NCBI GenBank assembly: GCA_003427395.1
Contig: BFEA01000001.1
Location: forward strand, 1,985,009 to 2,016,286
Direction: 5' to 3'
Length of the DNA: 31,278 nucleotides
Source: Chara braunii
Taxonomy: Eukaryota > Streptophyta > Charophyceae > Charales > Characeae
The notes beneath the pieces were generated by a model. That model was not told the origin of the DNA. It ran no database searches and saw only the letters and a program-made list of their open reading frames with translations. Positions 1-9,065 of this stretch are shown piece by piece (position 1 is the first letter of the stretch; each line of letters starts with the position of its first letter). The position numbers and the translations under genes were made by a program.

Positions 1-440
1 CAACTCTGGTTCTTCGTTGATGATGATGGGACTATTTCAGCATTGTCAATTATGAACTCTTGGTGTGTTCTTATTTGGTGAATCTCGTGATGCAATTCTG
101 CTGTTGGTTCGAGGTCACGACTATCTGGACTCATATGTATGATGCTGTTTGATTGCTGAAGTTCGCTATTGCTAATCTTCCTTGCAAACTTGCAAACGAG
201 TATTTTTTTCTGTTTCTCGATTTTTTTTGCGAAGTTTAAACTTTTCTTTTTTTTGATTAGTGGCTCCTTACCTGGGCGATTTATCCCACCCCTCCCCACC
301 TATGTTGTTGCCCCTTCTGGTCTTCTCTATCTGCCTCCGGGTACCCTCTGCGGCGGCATTGGTGAGTTGCCACGTCAGCAGGACACAACAACTGTGCCAC
401 GTTAGCAACCAGTCACCGCAGCAGCAGGTCGCATTAGTGC
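1..440. other. Non-coding flank or leader upstream of ME1 gag
   Basis: No gene is supported here. The stretch has T-rich runs around 205-255 and becomes C-rich towards the gag start at 441. It should be the untranslated leader of ME1 and possibly part of its 5' LTR. I could not align it by eye with the 3' LTR that begins at 5,808, so the 5' LTR is probably outside the window, deleted or too diverged. A TGG trinucleotide at about 261 could begin a primer-binding site, but I cannot assign the tRNA. Confidence 0.4.
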
Positions 441-1910
441 ATGGTGCTCACCCGCTCAAAGACAAGAGGCATGGATCACCAGCCAGGGGAGACTACCGAG
501 ACCTATGAGGCCCGCATGCTGGACATGGTAGCAGAGTTCAAGCAACGGGCACCTGCTGCAACATCCGCACGTAAGAAGGAAGATGAGGACGCAGAGCAAC
601 AACAGCGACAGGAGGACGCGGAGGCAGCAAGGAAGGCCGCAGACGAACGCCGTCAACTACGCCGAGACAAAATCCTCGAATGCGAGGGGGACATCGAGGT
701 GATCGTCGGCGAATGGGCAGTGGCTGCTGAAGAGGAGGGTGCCCCCCCCCCCGCTGTGCGTGGCCTTGCAACCGCAATCGAACATGTGAGCGACTTGGTC
801 GCCACCTGTGCAGCACAGTAAGAGGACATCCTATGCGTGGACACCCTGGTCCGGAAGCAGGCTTGAATTATCGATGAACTGCTTGATCGGGTACGCCGGC
901 TGGAACATCAGCCTACAACAGCCACCCCCGTCGGACCCTCCAACTTGACGGACCGCGTCAACGTTTCGGAAATCGACGTCGAGACTCTCAAGGACGGCGC
1001 TCTAGCGACAAATCAGTGGACTGACCAGCAGATTTGTGCCACCGCAGCCAGTCCGACCGCGACCACTCTCGAGAGCATCCCAAAGTTTGACGACCTGCCG
1101 ATCTTCTGCGATGCAACGAAGACGGACCCGGTCCCATGGTGGCGGCAGTTCGAGTTGAAGTTGGACATTCACCACGTCATCAACCCGAACCGGCACGCAT
1201 ACTTATAGTCTTCGAGCTGCATACGAAGATCAGCTGGGCTGATCTCAAGGAAGAATGACTTAAGCGGTTCCAAGTGGAGTCGTCCGAGCTTCAGGCAGCC
1301 GAGAAACTTCAACGGTTCTATCAGAACGACCTGCCAAGCACGGACTGGATAACCGAGTACCAACGCTTGGCATCCACACCCAACTTGTCGTCGATATTTG
1401 TCGCTATCAAGCACTTCTTCATTAGGAGGAGCTGTCCGGCGTTGCAGACCGTCTTGACGCAAGTTGTGGAGACGCTCACCACAAGTGAGCAGCTTTTTGA
1501 TAAAGCCTCGCAGATCATCGTGATGAACATCGAAGCCAAGAATTTGGGCCATTCATCTGCTGCAGGCGGGCAGAGGTCAGCATCGGCTGAAAGTGGCCGT
1601 GGTCGCAGCAACTACAGCAACTGATCCTTCAAACGAGGCTGCCTCTTCTGATGAAGGAGATAGATTGGCAGCTGCCCGGGATAGTGGCCGCCCCGCCAGA
1701 GGGTGAGGACGCGGCAAACCGAAGACACACACCAATTCATCCCCCGGGGCCGAACCAGCTGCTCAAGAGCCTTGGACACATTACAGGATCTCGGAAGGCG
1801 TGTACCACATCCGTACTAAGTACCGATACTGCTTGTGGTGCAACAGCGTGGTGCACGACACCGCAACGTGCCCCACGCAAGTCAAAGGCGAATTCCCTTC
1901 GGCAAAGTGA
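441..1910 (+). pseudogene. gag: ME1 gag (nucleocapsid) pseudogene
   Basis: Gag packages the element RNA in cytoplasmic particles. The first open part (441-821, 126 aa) has a charged Gln/Glu/Arg/Lys-rich stretch at about residues 35-75 that should form a coiled coil. The same frame continues past stops at 819-821 and about 864 into 945-1,208. Capsid-like sequence then moves to another frame (about 1,209-1,624), with a TGA at 1,256-1,258 inside an otherwise continuous reading. A zinc knuckle of form CX2CX4HX4C is complete at 1,830-1,871, again in the first frame. At least two frameshifts and several stops make this a pseudogene. An 11-C homopolymer at 742-752 is a slippage or sequencing-error risk. 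The ATG at 441 is chosen because gag-like sequence begins there. Confidence 0.75.
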
Positions 1911-2085
1911 GCACCGCCGAGAGTGATGTGGCTGCACTCTCGACGCCTTCGGAACCGGTTGCCTCGCGAGCAACCTCTCTTCATTCCATGGCACATGCGG
2001 AAGTCGACAGTCCTCTTTTATATTCTTATGACGACTATGCTGCCCGGTCGTTCCTTCGCTGGGTTCTCAAGCTCAAGGACAAGAT

Positions 2086-2508
2086 GTGTGTGCGGCTTCT
2101 TCTCCGTCAGACAACAACAACAATGAATCGTCTTCAAGTGGTTCTTCAAGGGATTTGACACACGAGTTCAACATAGAGGTCTTGGACCCGTTGACGTCCG
2201 AGGATTTTGCATGGCTTCCTCTCCCTTGCACAGGCTCCTTGCCGAGACCGCAATGCGCAGCACTGTGCGCCCATCTCCACACATACTTAGCCTTCTATGC
2301 ACCAACACCTTCGCCGACGGATGACGAAGCTGCGGCGGGGGACATCCTTGCGCATGTTAACAAGGTGGCCAGTGAGTTTCGCATGCAGCGGTACGATGAT
2401 AACAGCGCGCCGCTCCTGTATGTCCTCATCCAAGTTGGGCAAGCATTCTGCAGCGCCTTGCTGGATAGCGGCGCGACTGGCAATTTCATCAGCCAGTCCT
2501 TTACATGA
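2086..2508 (+). pseudogene. ME1 retropepsin-like aspartic protease fragment
   Basis: This is a 140-codon open frame that cleaves the Gag-Pol polyprotein in intact elements. The catalytic signature is D-S-G-A-T at 2,464-2,478, preceded by hydrophobic residues and followed by N-F-I-S, as in retropepsins. The N-terminal part is acidic linker. The frame stops soon after the active site. The rest of the protease and the linker to RT (about 2,510-2,870) are readable only in other frames. The active-site Asp is intact but the gene is broken downstream. Confidence 0.7.
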
Positions 2509-2871
2509 AGGGATGGCCTTGGCGCACAAGTTCGAAGGAAGCCAAACCCGACGGCGATCAAGTTGGCAGACGGTCGGACGCAACAACTCCTCGATCGCTA
2601 CATTGAAGTTGTGCCGCATGCGTGCAAGTGCGGATCACACGGTTAACTTCCATCAGCGGACACTTACTGTTCGCGACGCCTTTGGTGCTGAGGTGCCCTG
2701 TACCATTCCTCTTCCGCACTCCTCGATCCGGTGGCAAGTTGTAACGGCCAAGTCTTTTCGGGCCACTTGCGCTTACGAGCGGACCGACGAGATAGGCCTA
2801 TGTTTTCTACGAGCCGCCACGACGGCTGAATCTTCACGTACGGACTTGTCTTCGGACCCCTGAGTGGTGTG

Positions 2872-3560
2872 GCTGCTCGACGAGTTCACTGACATCTTCG
2901 AGTCTCCTACCGATGTGGTGTTGGATCGGCCAATCTCCCATGAGATCATTCTTGAGGCCGGTGCCGTGCCACCGAAAGGATGCATTTATCGCATGAGCGG
3001 GGAAGAGCTCGCAGTTTCGGCGCGCTCAACTCGATGATCTGTTGGACAAAGGCTGGATCCGCCCTATTAGCTCACCATACGGTGCGCCAGTTCTCTTCGT
3101 ACGAAAGAAGAACAAGGATCTTTGCTTATGCATCGACTACCGCAAGCTCAACGCACAAACCGTCAAGAATGTGGGACCTCTTCCCCTGATTGACGACCTT
3201 CTCGAGCATTCGGGCGGCGCAAAATTCTTCTCGAAGTTGGACTTGAAGTCGGGCTACCATCAAATCTCGATACGCCCGCAAGATTGCTACAAATCCCTAT
3301 TCAAGACACGGAACGGGCATTTTGAGTGGATCATTATGCCTTTTGGCCTCACCAATGCCCCGATGACCTTTCAAGCGACAATGACCAACGAGTTTCGTGC
3401 GATGGTCGGACGGTTCGTACTAGTCTACTTAAACGACATTCTCGTCTATAGCCGGACATGGAGGATCATCTTGAGCACCTTCGATGAGTGTTGGAGACGC
3501 TCTGCCGCGCCAAGTACGAAGCCAACCGCGACAAGTGCGAATTTGTCCGGCAAGAGCTAA
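2872..3560 (+). pseudogene. ME1 reverse transcriptase, catalytic motif altered (YLND)
   Basis: RT copies element RNA into cDNA. Similarity starts near 2,872 in one frame and shifts near 3,017 into the open frame 3,042-3,560. Visible blocks include the fingers (GWIRPISSPYGAPVLFVRKK), the D-Y-R-K-L-N block, the catalytic S-K-L-D-L-K-S-G-Y block (first Asp intact), and M-P-F-G-L-T-N-A-P. The motif that should read Y-L-D-D is Y-L-N-D: codon 3,432-3,434 is AAC rather than GAC. Loss of this metal-binding Asp should abolish polymerisation. Just after this block another frameshift moves the thumb into the frame of the following feature. Confidence 0.85.
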
Positions 3561-4230
3561 AATACTTGGGCCATTTTGTCACATCGGAGGGCATCAGTCG
3601 GTTGTCAGACAAGATTCAAGCCATCCAAGAGTGGCCGGAGCCGAAGAACGTCATAAATGTATGTTCCTTCCTTGGCTTAGCCTGCTACTATCAACGCTTC
3701 ATCAAGGGATACTCGAAGATCGCGGCTCCTTTATCCAAGTTTCAGTGCGAGGACCGACCATTCGACTTCAACGACAATGCGTGGACTTCCTTTTTGGCTC
3801 TCAATGCCGCATTGCTATCCGCGGAGGTGTTGTGCATCTACGACCCACTTCTACCGACACGTGTCACTACCGATGCGTCCGGCGATGCCATTGGTGTCGT
3901 CCTCGAGCAACATGATGGCGTGGACTGACACCCGATCGAGTACTTGAGCAAGAAAGTGGCCGCCGTGCACTCTATCGACGACGCACGGAACGAGGAATTA
4001 TTGGCCTTCGTACACGCGCTCAAGCGTTGGCGGCATTTTCTTCTCTGTCGACGACAGTTCCGATGGGTAACAGATAACAATCCATTGCTCTTTTACAAGA
4101 CCCAAGACACGGTCAATAGCACCATTGCCCGTTGGATGGCCTTCATCGACTAGTTTGACTTTTTCTTCGACCACATTCTGGGCAAGTCAAACCGTTTCGC
4201 AGATGCTCTTTCATGGCGTTCGGACTATTG
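3488..4230 (+). pseudogene. ME1 RT thumb/connection and RNase H
   Basis: The first part (about 3,488-3,800) is the RT thumb/connection, with the Y-L-G-H and F-L-G-L-A-x-Y-Y-Q-R-F-I blocks. RNase H follows and would degrade the RNA of the RNA:DNA hybrid. Its four acidic residues are visible: Asp in T-T-D-A-S (3,872-3,874), Glu in R-N-E-E-L-L-A-F, Asp in V-T-D-N-N (4,073-4,075) and Asp in F-A-D-A-L-S (4,202-4,204). Reading is continuous apart from TGA at 3,926-3,928 and TAG at 4,151-4,153, both consistent with single-base changes. Confidence 0.8.
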
Positions 4231-4640
4231 TACCACAATCTACTCACCTTTCGAGATTCACGACGACTTGAGGGACGGATGAACCCGCGGCTACCAAGTC
4301 GACCCCGAGTTTTGTGACAAGTACGCAAATTGCTCCTCTCCTAACCCGGCGCCATCGCACTATCGGATCCAAGAGGGGTACTTGCTCGTCCACTAACGAA
4401 AGAAGGATCTTCTTTGTGTGCCACAAGATTTACACTTGCGCACATGGCTTCTTGGCGAGTTCCACGATGCTCTCGCCGCCGGACATTTTGGAGTCGATCG
4501 TACGATTGGCCCACTCTGCGAGCGTGACGATGTCACACGCTATTGCGAGTCATGCGAGGTTTGCCGACGTTGCAAATCCGGAATCATCGTTCGTACGGCG
4601 AATTACGACCATTACCAGTTCCCTTGCGCCGAAGGGAAGC
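4231..4640 (+). pseudogene. ME1 integrase N-terminal HHCC zinc-binding domain
   Basis: The RNase H frame continues through further stops into the integrase zinc-binding domain. The His pair (F-H-D and A-G-H-F-G) and the Cys pair (Y-C-E-S-C-E-V-C) are present in the 75-codon open frame 4,418-4,645. This domain multimerises integrase. A frameshift between about 4,590 and 4,625 separates it from the intact catalytic core, whose upstream end overlaps in another frame. Confidence 0.75.
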
Positions 4641-5796
4641 GATAGCCATGGACATTACCGGGCCGTTCCCCAAGCACAAGACTGATGTGGATGGGATTCT
4701 CACGGTGGTCGACCGACTCACCAAGTTCGCCATGTTTTTGCCTTCCCGCTATCATGCCAAGGCACCGGAGTTGGCTGAGGTTCTTTACGCCGGTTGGATT
4801 CGAACCAAGGGTTACCCCAAGGAAATCGTATGCGACCGCGACACTCGGTTCGTGTTCGATTTTTGGTTGGCGCTCATCAAACGATGGGGCTCATCTCTCA
4901 AGCCAAAATCGGCTCACCGCCCCCAAACCGATGGCCAAACGGAGAGGGCGCATCAGACCGCACAGGTTCTCCTTCGCACTCTCATCCGTCCCGACCAAAA
5001 GGATTCGGTTGAGCCACTGGCAGATGTCGAGTTGGCATACAACTCGTCCATCCACCCGACTATCGAGATGTTGCCCTTCGAGTTCGAGCACGGCTCGCCG
5101 GTCACTTCTCCATTGGACACAATCATTCCACGAACGGTTGAGAGCGGCGACCATCTTCTTTTCTTGCGACGGATGCAAGAGCTTCTTGTCAAGGCACGCG
5201 ATCTAGTGGCCAAGACGCAGCAACGCATGAGCCAACAGGCCAATCACCAATGTCTTCCCTGCCCGTTCCGCGTCGGCGATCTCGTTTGGGTTTTCGGCCC
5301 GGAATTCAGCCTTGAACAAGATATCTCTCGCAAGCTCCTCCCGAAATGGATGGGGCCTTGGTTGATCGTGGTACCCGGCGGGGATGCACCTGAAGGACTT
5401 TCTTTCACCATTCAGGTGCCCGCCCACTTGCCCGTCTACCCAGTCTTTCATTGCTCCAAGTTGGCTTTGTATATGCCAGCGGAACATGACGATTTTCTTG
5501 AACGACGATCACAAGACCCACCCTCTATGGACGGTTTTCAAGAGGTCGGCAACATCATCTCCCAGCAACGCTACGACAATAGGCCAACCGAGTACTTGGT
5601 ACACTTTGCGTACTCCAGTCACCGAGCTGACGATTGGTTGACCCGTGCGGAACTCCAAGCAACAGCTCCAGATGTTCTCGCACGCTACGAACGTAAGATG
5701 CAAGGCAAGTCGGTATCTTTGGCTCCACGTCGCACCTGCATCCATGTTCCACCTTCAGATCGTCAGCTTCGCCCTCGCCCCGGCTTGACTTCATAA
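4543..5796 (+). CDS. ME1 integrase catalytic core plus chromodomain-like tail (open frame)
   Basis: This 417-codon frame is the best-preserved coding sequence in the window. Integrase-like sequence starts about 16 codons in, so the true product would have been joined to the zinc domain. The catalytic triad is complete: Asp at 4,651-4,653 (M-D-I-T-G-P-F), Asp at 4,834-4,836 (C-D-R-D-T-R-F) and Glu at 4,942-4,944 (D-G-Q-T-E-R). A GPY/F-type module (P-K-W-M-G-P-W) follows at about 5,340. A chromodomain-like segment follows at about 5,540-5,700, with E-Y-L-V-H-F and D-D-W-L. Chromodomains in this family tether integration to modified chromatin. The stop at 5,794-5,796 overlaps the polypurine tract. 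Without its zinc domain and RT partners it is unlikely to work alone. Confidence 0.85.
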   Translation: MRVMRGLPTLQIRNHRSYGELRPLPVPLRRREAIAMDITGPFPKHKTDVDGILTVVDRLTKFAMFLPSRYHAKAPELAEVLYAGWIRTKGYPKEIVCDRDTRFVFDFWLALIKRWGSSLKPKSAHRPQTDGQTERAHQTAQVLLRTLIRPDQKDSVEPLADVELAYNSSIHPTIEMLPFEFEHGSPVTSPLDTIIPRTVESGDHLLFLRRMQELLVKARDLVAKTQQRMSQQANHQCLPCPFRVGDLVWVFGPEFSLEQDISRKLLPKWMGPWLIVVPGGDAPEGLSFTIQVPAHLPVYPVFHCSKLALYMPAEHDDFLERRSQDPPSMDGFQEVGNIISQQRYDNRPTEYLVHFAYSSHRADDWLTRAELQATAPDVLARYERKMQGKSVSLAPRRTCIHVPPSDRQLRPRPGLTS

Positions 5797-5807
5797 GGAG
5801 GGGGGGG
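5795..5807 (+). promoter_or_regulatory. Polypurine tract of ME1
   Basis: An uninterrupted purine run (AAGGAG followed by seven G) directly precedes the TG dinucleotide that begins the LTR. In LTR retrotransposons such a tract survives RNase H and primes plus-strand DNA. Its position right after the integrase stop fits that role. Confidence 0.75.
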
Positions 5808-6612
5808 TGTTACATGCTGCACCTGCAACAGGCTGCACGGGCTACTTTCAGGCCCGTGACGTTTTCAGTCCAAAAGCCTGAAAAGAAGGGCGTACAGGCC
5901 CCGTGTCATTTCAGCCTGAAAGCCTGAAAACAAGGGCCTACACGCCATGTGTCGTTTCAGCCTAAATCAGGGCCTTTCCGACCCTGAGTCTTTTCAGCCT
6001 GAAACTGAGGGCCATTTTCAGGCCCTCATGAGTTCGGCCTGACTCGGAACTCAGGCACCAAACCAGGGTTTTAGCTCAGGCCATTTTTGGCCTATTTTCA
6101 AGACAACTTTCGTTTGAGCTTCAACCCCAGGGTCTGGCACGTTTTGGCATTGGCAAGAGCAGCCTCCTGGACAGGCCAGCACTATAAAGGACTGGTCCGC
6201 CCTGCAGGCTGCAAGTAGTTCCTAGGGACTTCCCAGGCACTTCACATGCAGTTCAGGAGGCAGGAGGTAGTCTTCAGTATTCGGCAGCGGCACTCTGGAG
6301 GAGCGCTGCAGGAGTAGTAGTAGCATTAACAGTAGTCTTCAGCGCTGGGTGCTAGTTGCACTAGCTGTAATCTTTAGCGCTGGGCGCCATAGCAGCTAGA
6401 GTAGTACTATAGAAGGAGAGATTGGGCGGAGGCCAGGGGGACTTACCTGCAACGCCATCGCTCCAGCTTCGTCTTCAAGGTACCTGCAGCACAGCGCCAC
6501 CTTCACAGGTTAGTACCTGGCATATGAGAGAGAGAGAGAGTTCTCCTTCTTCCTCTTCTCAGTCCACCATCTCCCTCACCCTCTCGTTATCTGACTTCAC
6601 TATATCAGCAGA

Positions 6613-6671
<59 letters not shown>

Positions 6672-6990
6672 GACATTTGGATCCAGACTCGACATTGGAC
6701 TTCAGACATTTTGACGAGGGATTATTTGGGACTTGTAACGGGACTTGGTGTTGACGACTTTCCCATATGTCCCTTCCTCTTCTTCGTCTGATCCTCTCCT
6801 CTTCGTCTGTGCATGAAATGGACCTGGCGCCTCTTCCTATGTATAGTGTCAGGCTCCCTTCACACCATGTGGTGAGAATGATGTATTTTTGGTCTGCGTT
6901 GTAACATTGATTGGGTTAGTCATTAGTATTCTAGTATTCTGCTGCGCTATCTTGTACTATGTGAGAGAGGTCAGTCCCGGTCAGGTCGGG
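5808..6990 (+). repeat. ME1 3' LTR (right end uncertain)
   Basis: The LTR starts with TGTTAC after the polypurine tract. Its first part has ~46-bp tandem units (5,851, 5,897 and a degraded third at 5,943) that each carry TTTCAG-CTGAAA palindromes. A TATA-like element (CTATAAAGG, about 6,181-6,190) marks the likely promoter. Downstream are repeated GTAGTCTTCAG-type words (6,268, 6,332, 6,367) and GA microsatellites (6,527-6,540 and about 6,616-6,668). The 3' boundary cannot be set without a second LTR. I place it before 7,040, where ME2 integrase-like sequence starts on the opposite strand. No gene is supported in this stretch. Confidence 0.65.
6616..6668. repeat. (GA)n microsatellite
   Basis: A near-perfect AG dinucleotide run of about 50 bp lies within the ME1 LTR. 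A shorter run sits at 6,527-6,540. Any reading frame through it encodes only Arg-Glu repeats and is not a gene. Confidence 0.95.
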
Positions 6991-7039
6991 ACTTGTATCT
7001 AAGTCTTCCACTGCGTTGTAAAGCACCATTTTGAGGTTT

Positions 7040-7867
7040 TTATCCCACCTTTCCTTGCCTTTTCCCCTCTGAACTTTGTCTTTCTACGACGTCTAGGGCT
7101 TTATCCTCTAGTGTCTCAGCTATTTGCCTAATTTTGGCGCTCAGTCAGTGTTCCCAAGTCGATACCGCATCCTAATCAACCTTTGTCCACGAATCCATGT
7201 GGAACTCTATGGGCAAAGGACAAAGCCTCCCCAACCATAAGGTGTAGGGTGGGTAGCCAGTGGTGGTTCAGACAGTAACGTTATCCGCCCAGACCGCGAA
7301 TCTCAAATATTTCGGCCACTTCTTCTCTTTCCCCACACACCATTTGGTGAGTACATTCACTAAGAACTGATACCCCCTTTCAACAGGAGCATTGCTCTGA
7401 GGGTGGTATACCGTAGACAACGATACCCGGGTCCGGACCGTTTGGAGCAAGGTTTGGAATTCCTTAGCTATAAACTTTGATCCTCTATCCATTACGATCT
7501 TCTCGACGCATCCGTATCGGGTGATATACTTTGGCAAGAACTCGCTGACCGCTTTCCCCGTCTTTTGACGTAGCCCCCACGCTTCCACAAACCCAGTCAG
7601 GTCATCTCTCATATCCATAATATAATTAACTCCTCCCTCCCCCTTAGGCATCTTGACCTTGTCCACATGAACCTCTTGTCCTACCGCCGTCGGATAAGAA
7701 GGAAACAATGGCTCCTTGTATTTGACTACCGCTATTTTCTGACATTCCACGCATGTTTCGCAGTAGAGCTCTACATCTCTATATAGGTCGTCCGACCAGT
7801 AGAGATTCCTAACCTTCTCAAAAGTCCCTTTCATTCTTGTATGGCCCCCAACGATCCTATCGTGAAG
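7040..7867 (-). pseudogene. ME2 integrase
   Basis: The HHCC finger is present: His pair (L-H-D and G-G-H) and Cys pair (Y-C-E-T-C-V-E-C). The catalytic core follows, with V-H-V-D-K-V, I-V-M-D-R-G-S-K-F and N-A-P-V-E-R-G supplying the D, D and E. The frame is open from 7,834 down to a TGA at 7,268-7,270. It then continues in the same frame through a recognisable C-terminal block (T-T-G-Y-P-P-Y) towards about 7,040. A TAG at 7,868-7,870 separates it from RNase H. The core looks chemically complete, but stops and flanking decay make it a pseudogene. Confidence 0.8.
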
Positions 7868-8520
7868 CTAGACAATCATTTCCTTTCGCTCCTGCCCGTC
7901 GCATACTACCCTCATCGGTATATCGTTATTAGGCGGTCTCTTAAAGAGGTGTCCCGCCTTAAGACAGTACTGTTGGGCCTCCTTCCTGAGTTTATCGTCG
8001 AGTTTCGTTTCCCGTAGGAGATACAACTTTATTTGGTGGTACTTACCAACATAGAGGTTCTGTGGGAACGGGATGGCACCACTAGTGCTTGACTCCATTC
8101 CGACTGCCCCTATTTCCATCCGTAGGAACTTGTCGACCCCGCCCGGCGACCTCAAGTCCCCTTCTTCTAATGTCATTTGTGACAACCCATCAGCTACAGC
8201 ATTCTTGGCCCCAAATATGCACTCGACTACGTAGTCAATAAGCCACCTGGTTATCATAGGGTATGTCAAGGAGAACTCCTTTTGTAGTACGACCGCTACT
8301 GTTGTAGGATCGACGCGTAAGAAAAACCTTCGCCCATAGATATAGTGTCTGAAGACGTTAAGACAATGCAACACCCCCATGACTTTTTCTTAAATTGAGA
8401 ATATTTTTTCTCGGTAATGTTTAGCATTTTACTCTCGAATTTGAGGGTTCTCTCCTTGCCACTAAAATCCTTTTGAGCCAACACCCCTCCTACGGATGCC
8501 AGCTCCGCGTCAGTACACAC
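7868..8520 (-). pseudogene. ME2 RNase H
   Basis: Two overlapping minus-strand frames (8,296-8,520 and 7,868-8,380) together cover RNase H, so there is a frameshift near 8,380. Candidate acidic residues are visible: Asp in M-C-T-D-A-E, Glu in N-I-T-E-K-K-Y, Asp in L-R-V-D-P and Asp in A-V-A-D-G-L-S. A spacer of about 80 residues then leads to the integrase finger, the usual gypsy order. Confidence 0.75.
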
Positions 8521-9045
8521 TACAAATGGCCTGTTCTCCTCATCTTCAAAGTAAGGAACTCATCCTTCAGGACTTTTACCGCGTCTTCTTGATCGCTGGA
8601 CCATTTCCACTCTACCCCTTTACGCAATAGCCTTCTTAGGGGTTTTGCTTTCTCCGCATACCCCTTTATGAAGTTTTTCCAGAAGCCAACCACTCCCAAA
8701 AACTGGCGTATATCCGTAATATGTCGGAACGGTGTTGGCCACTTCACAAGCTTCTCAAGCTTCGCGGGGTCTGGCCGCTTGCCGTTCTTATTGCAAATAT
8801 AGCCTAATATTTTTATGGAGGATACAACCCACCTACTCTTGGTTCCGCTGACGGTGAGGTTCGCGTCCTCTAGCTATATCAATACCTTCTTAATGTCTTC
8901 AACATGGCTCGCGACGAATCTTCTCACTTCGGGCCTTACCTCAGTCTCATCCTTCTCATATGGCCCATTGATAGTGAAGTCATCCAGGAAAACCTCGACT
9001 AAGTTGGGTATAAACTCCCCTAACACGGTGTCGGCGCGAATACCC
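8520..9045 (-). pseudogene. ME2 RT, C-terminal part beginning at the FLDD motif
   Basis: On the minus strand, sequence from about 9,040 reads into V-E-V-F-L-D-D-F, the RT metal-binding motif with both Asp residues. It continues through the region after the motif to the thumb (I-L-G-Y-I-C-N-K-N-G-K) and connection (I-R-Q-F-L-G-V-V-G-F-W). At least one stop lies near 8,880. The palm residues that should precede FLDD are absent and are found at 18,785-19,290. Confidence 0.8.
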
Positions 9046-9065
9046 TTACAGGGCTATCTGCCCTG

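Larger units (their letters stand above)
441..6990 (+). mobile_element. ME1: decayed Ty3/gypsy (chromovirus-like) retrotransposon
   Basis: Domain order on the plus strand is gag with a CCHC knuckle, aspartic protease, RT, RNase H, integrase with HHCC finger and DDE core, then a chromodomain-like tail. RT before integrase defines Ty3/gypsy, and the chromodomain points to the chromovirus branch. A polypurine tract (5,795-5,807) and a TG-starting LTR (5,808) follow at once. Coding is spread over all three frames with several stops, so the element is not autonomous. The left LTR is not recognisable in the window. The right boundary is uncertain and lies roughly between 6,960 and 7,040, where ME2 coding similarity begins on the other strand. 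Confidence 0.85.
7040..9045 (-). mobile_element. ME2, 3' half: minus-strand gypsy-like pol (RT C-terminus, RNase H, integrase)
   Basis: Read on the minus strand, this holds the end of RT from the FLDD catalytic motif onward, RNase H and integrase. Its protein motifs differ from ME1 and ME3 (FLDD rather than YLDD; N-A-P-V-E-R-G in the integrase), so it belongs to a different gypsy lineage. The sequence upstream of FLDD is missing here and reappears in the same orientation at 18,785. The two parts are best read as one element split by inserted DNA. Confidence 0.8.

Noticed and set aside
1-440. ME1 5' LTR
   Set aside because: No visible similarity to the 3' LTR beginning at 5,808, so it is not annotated as an LTR.
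6422-6673. 83-codon frame in the ME1 LTR
   Set aside because: The second half is Arg-Glu repeat from the microsatellite; no start context or domain.
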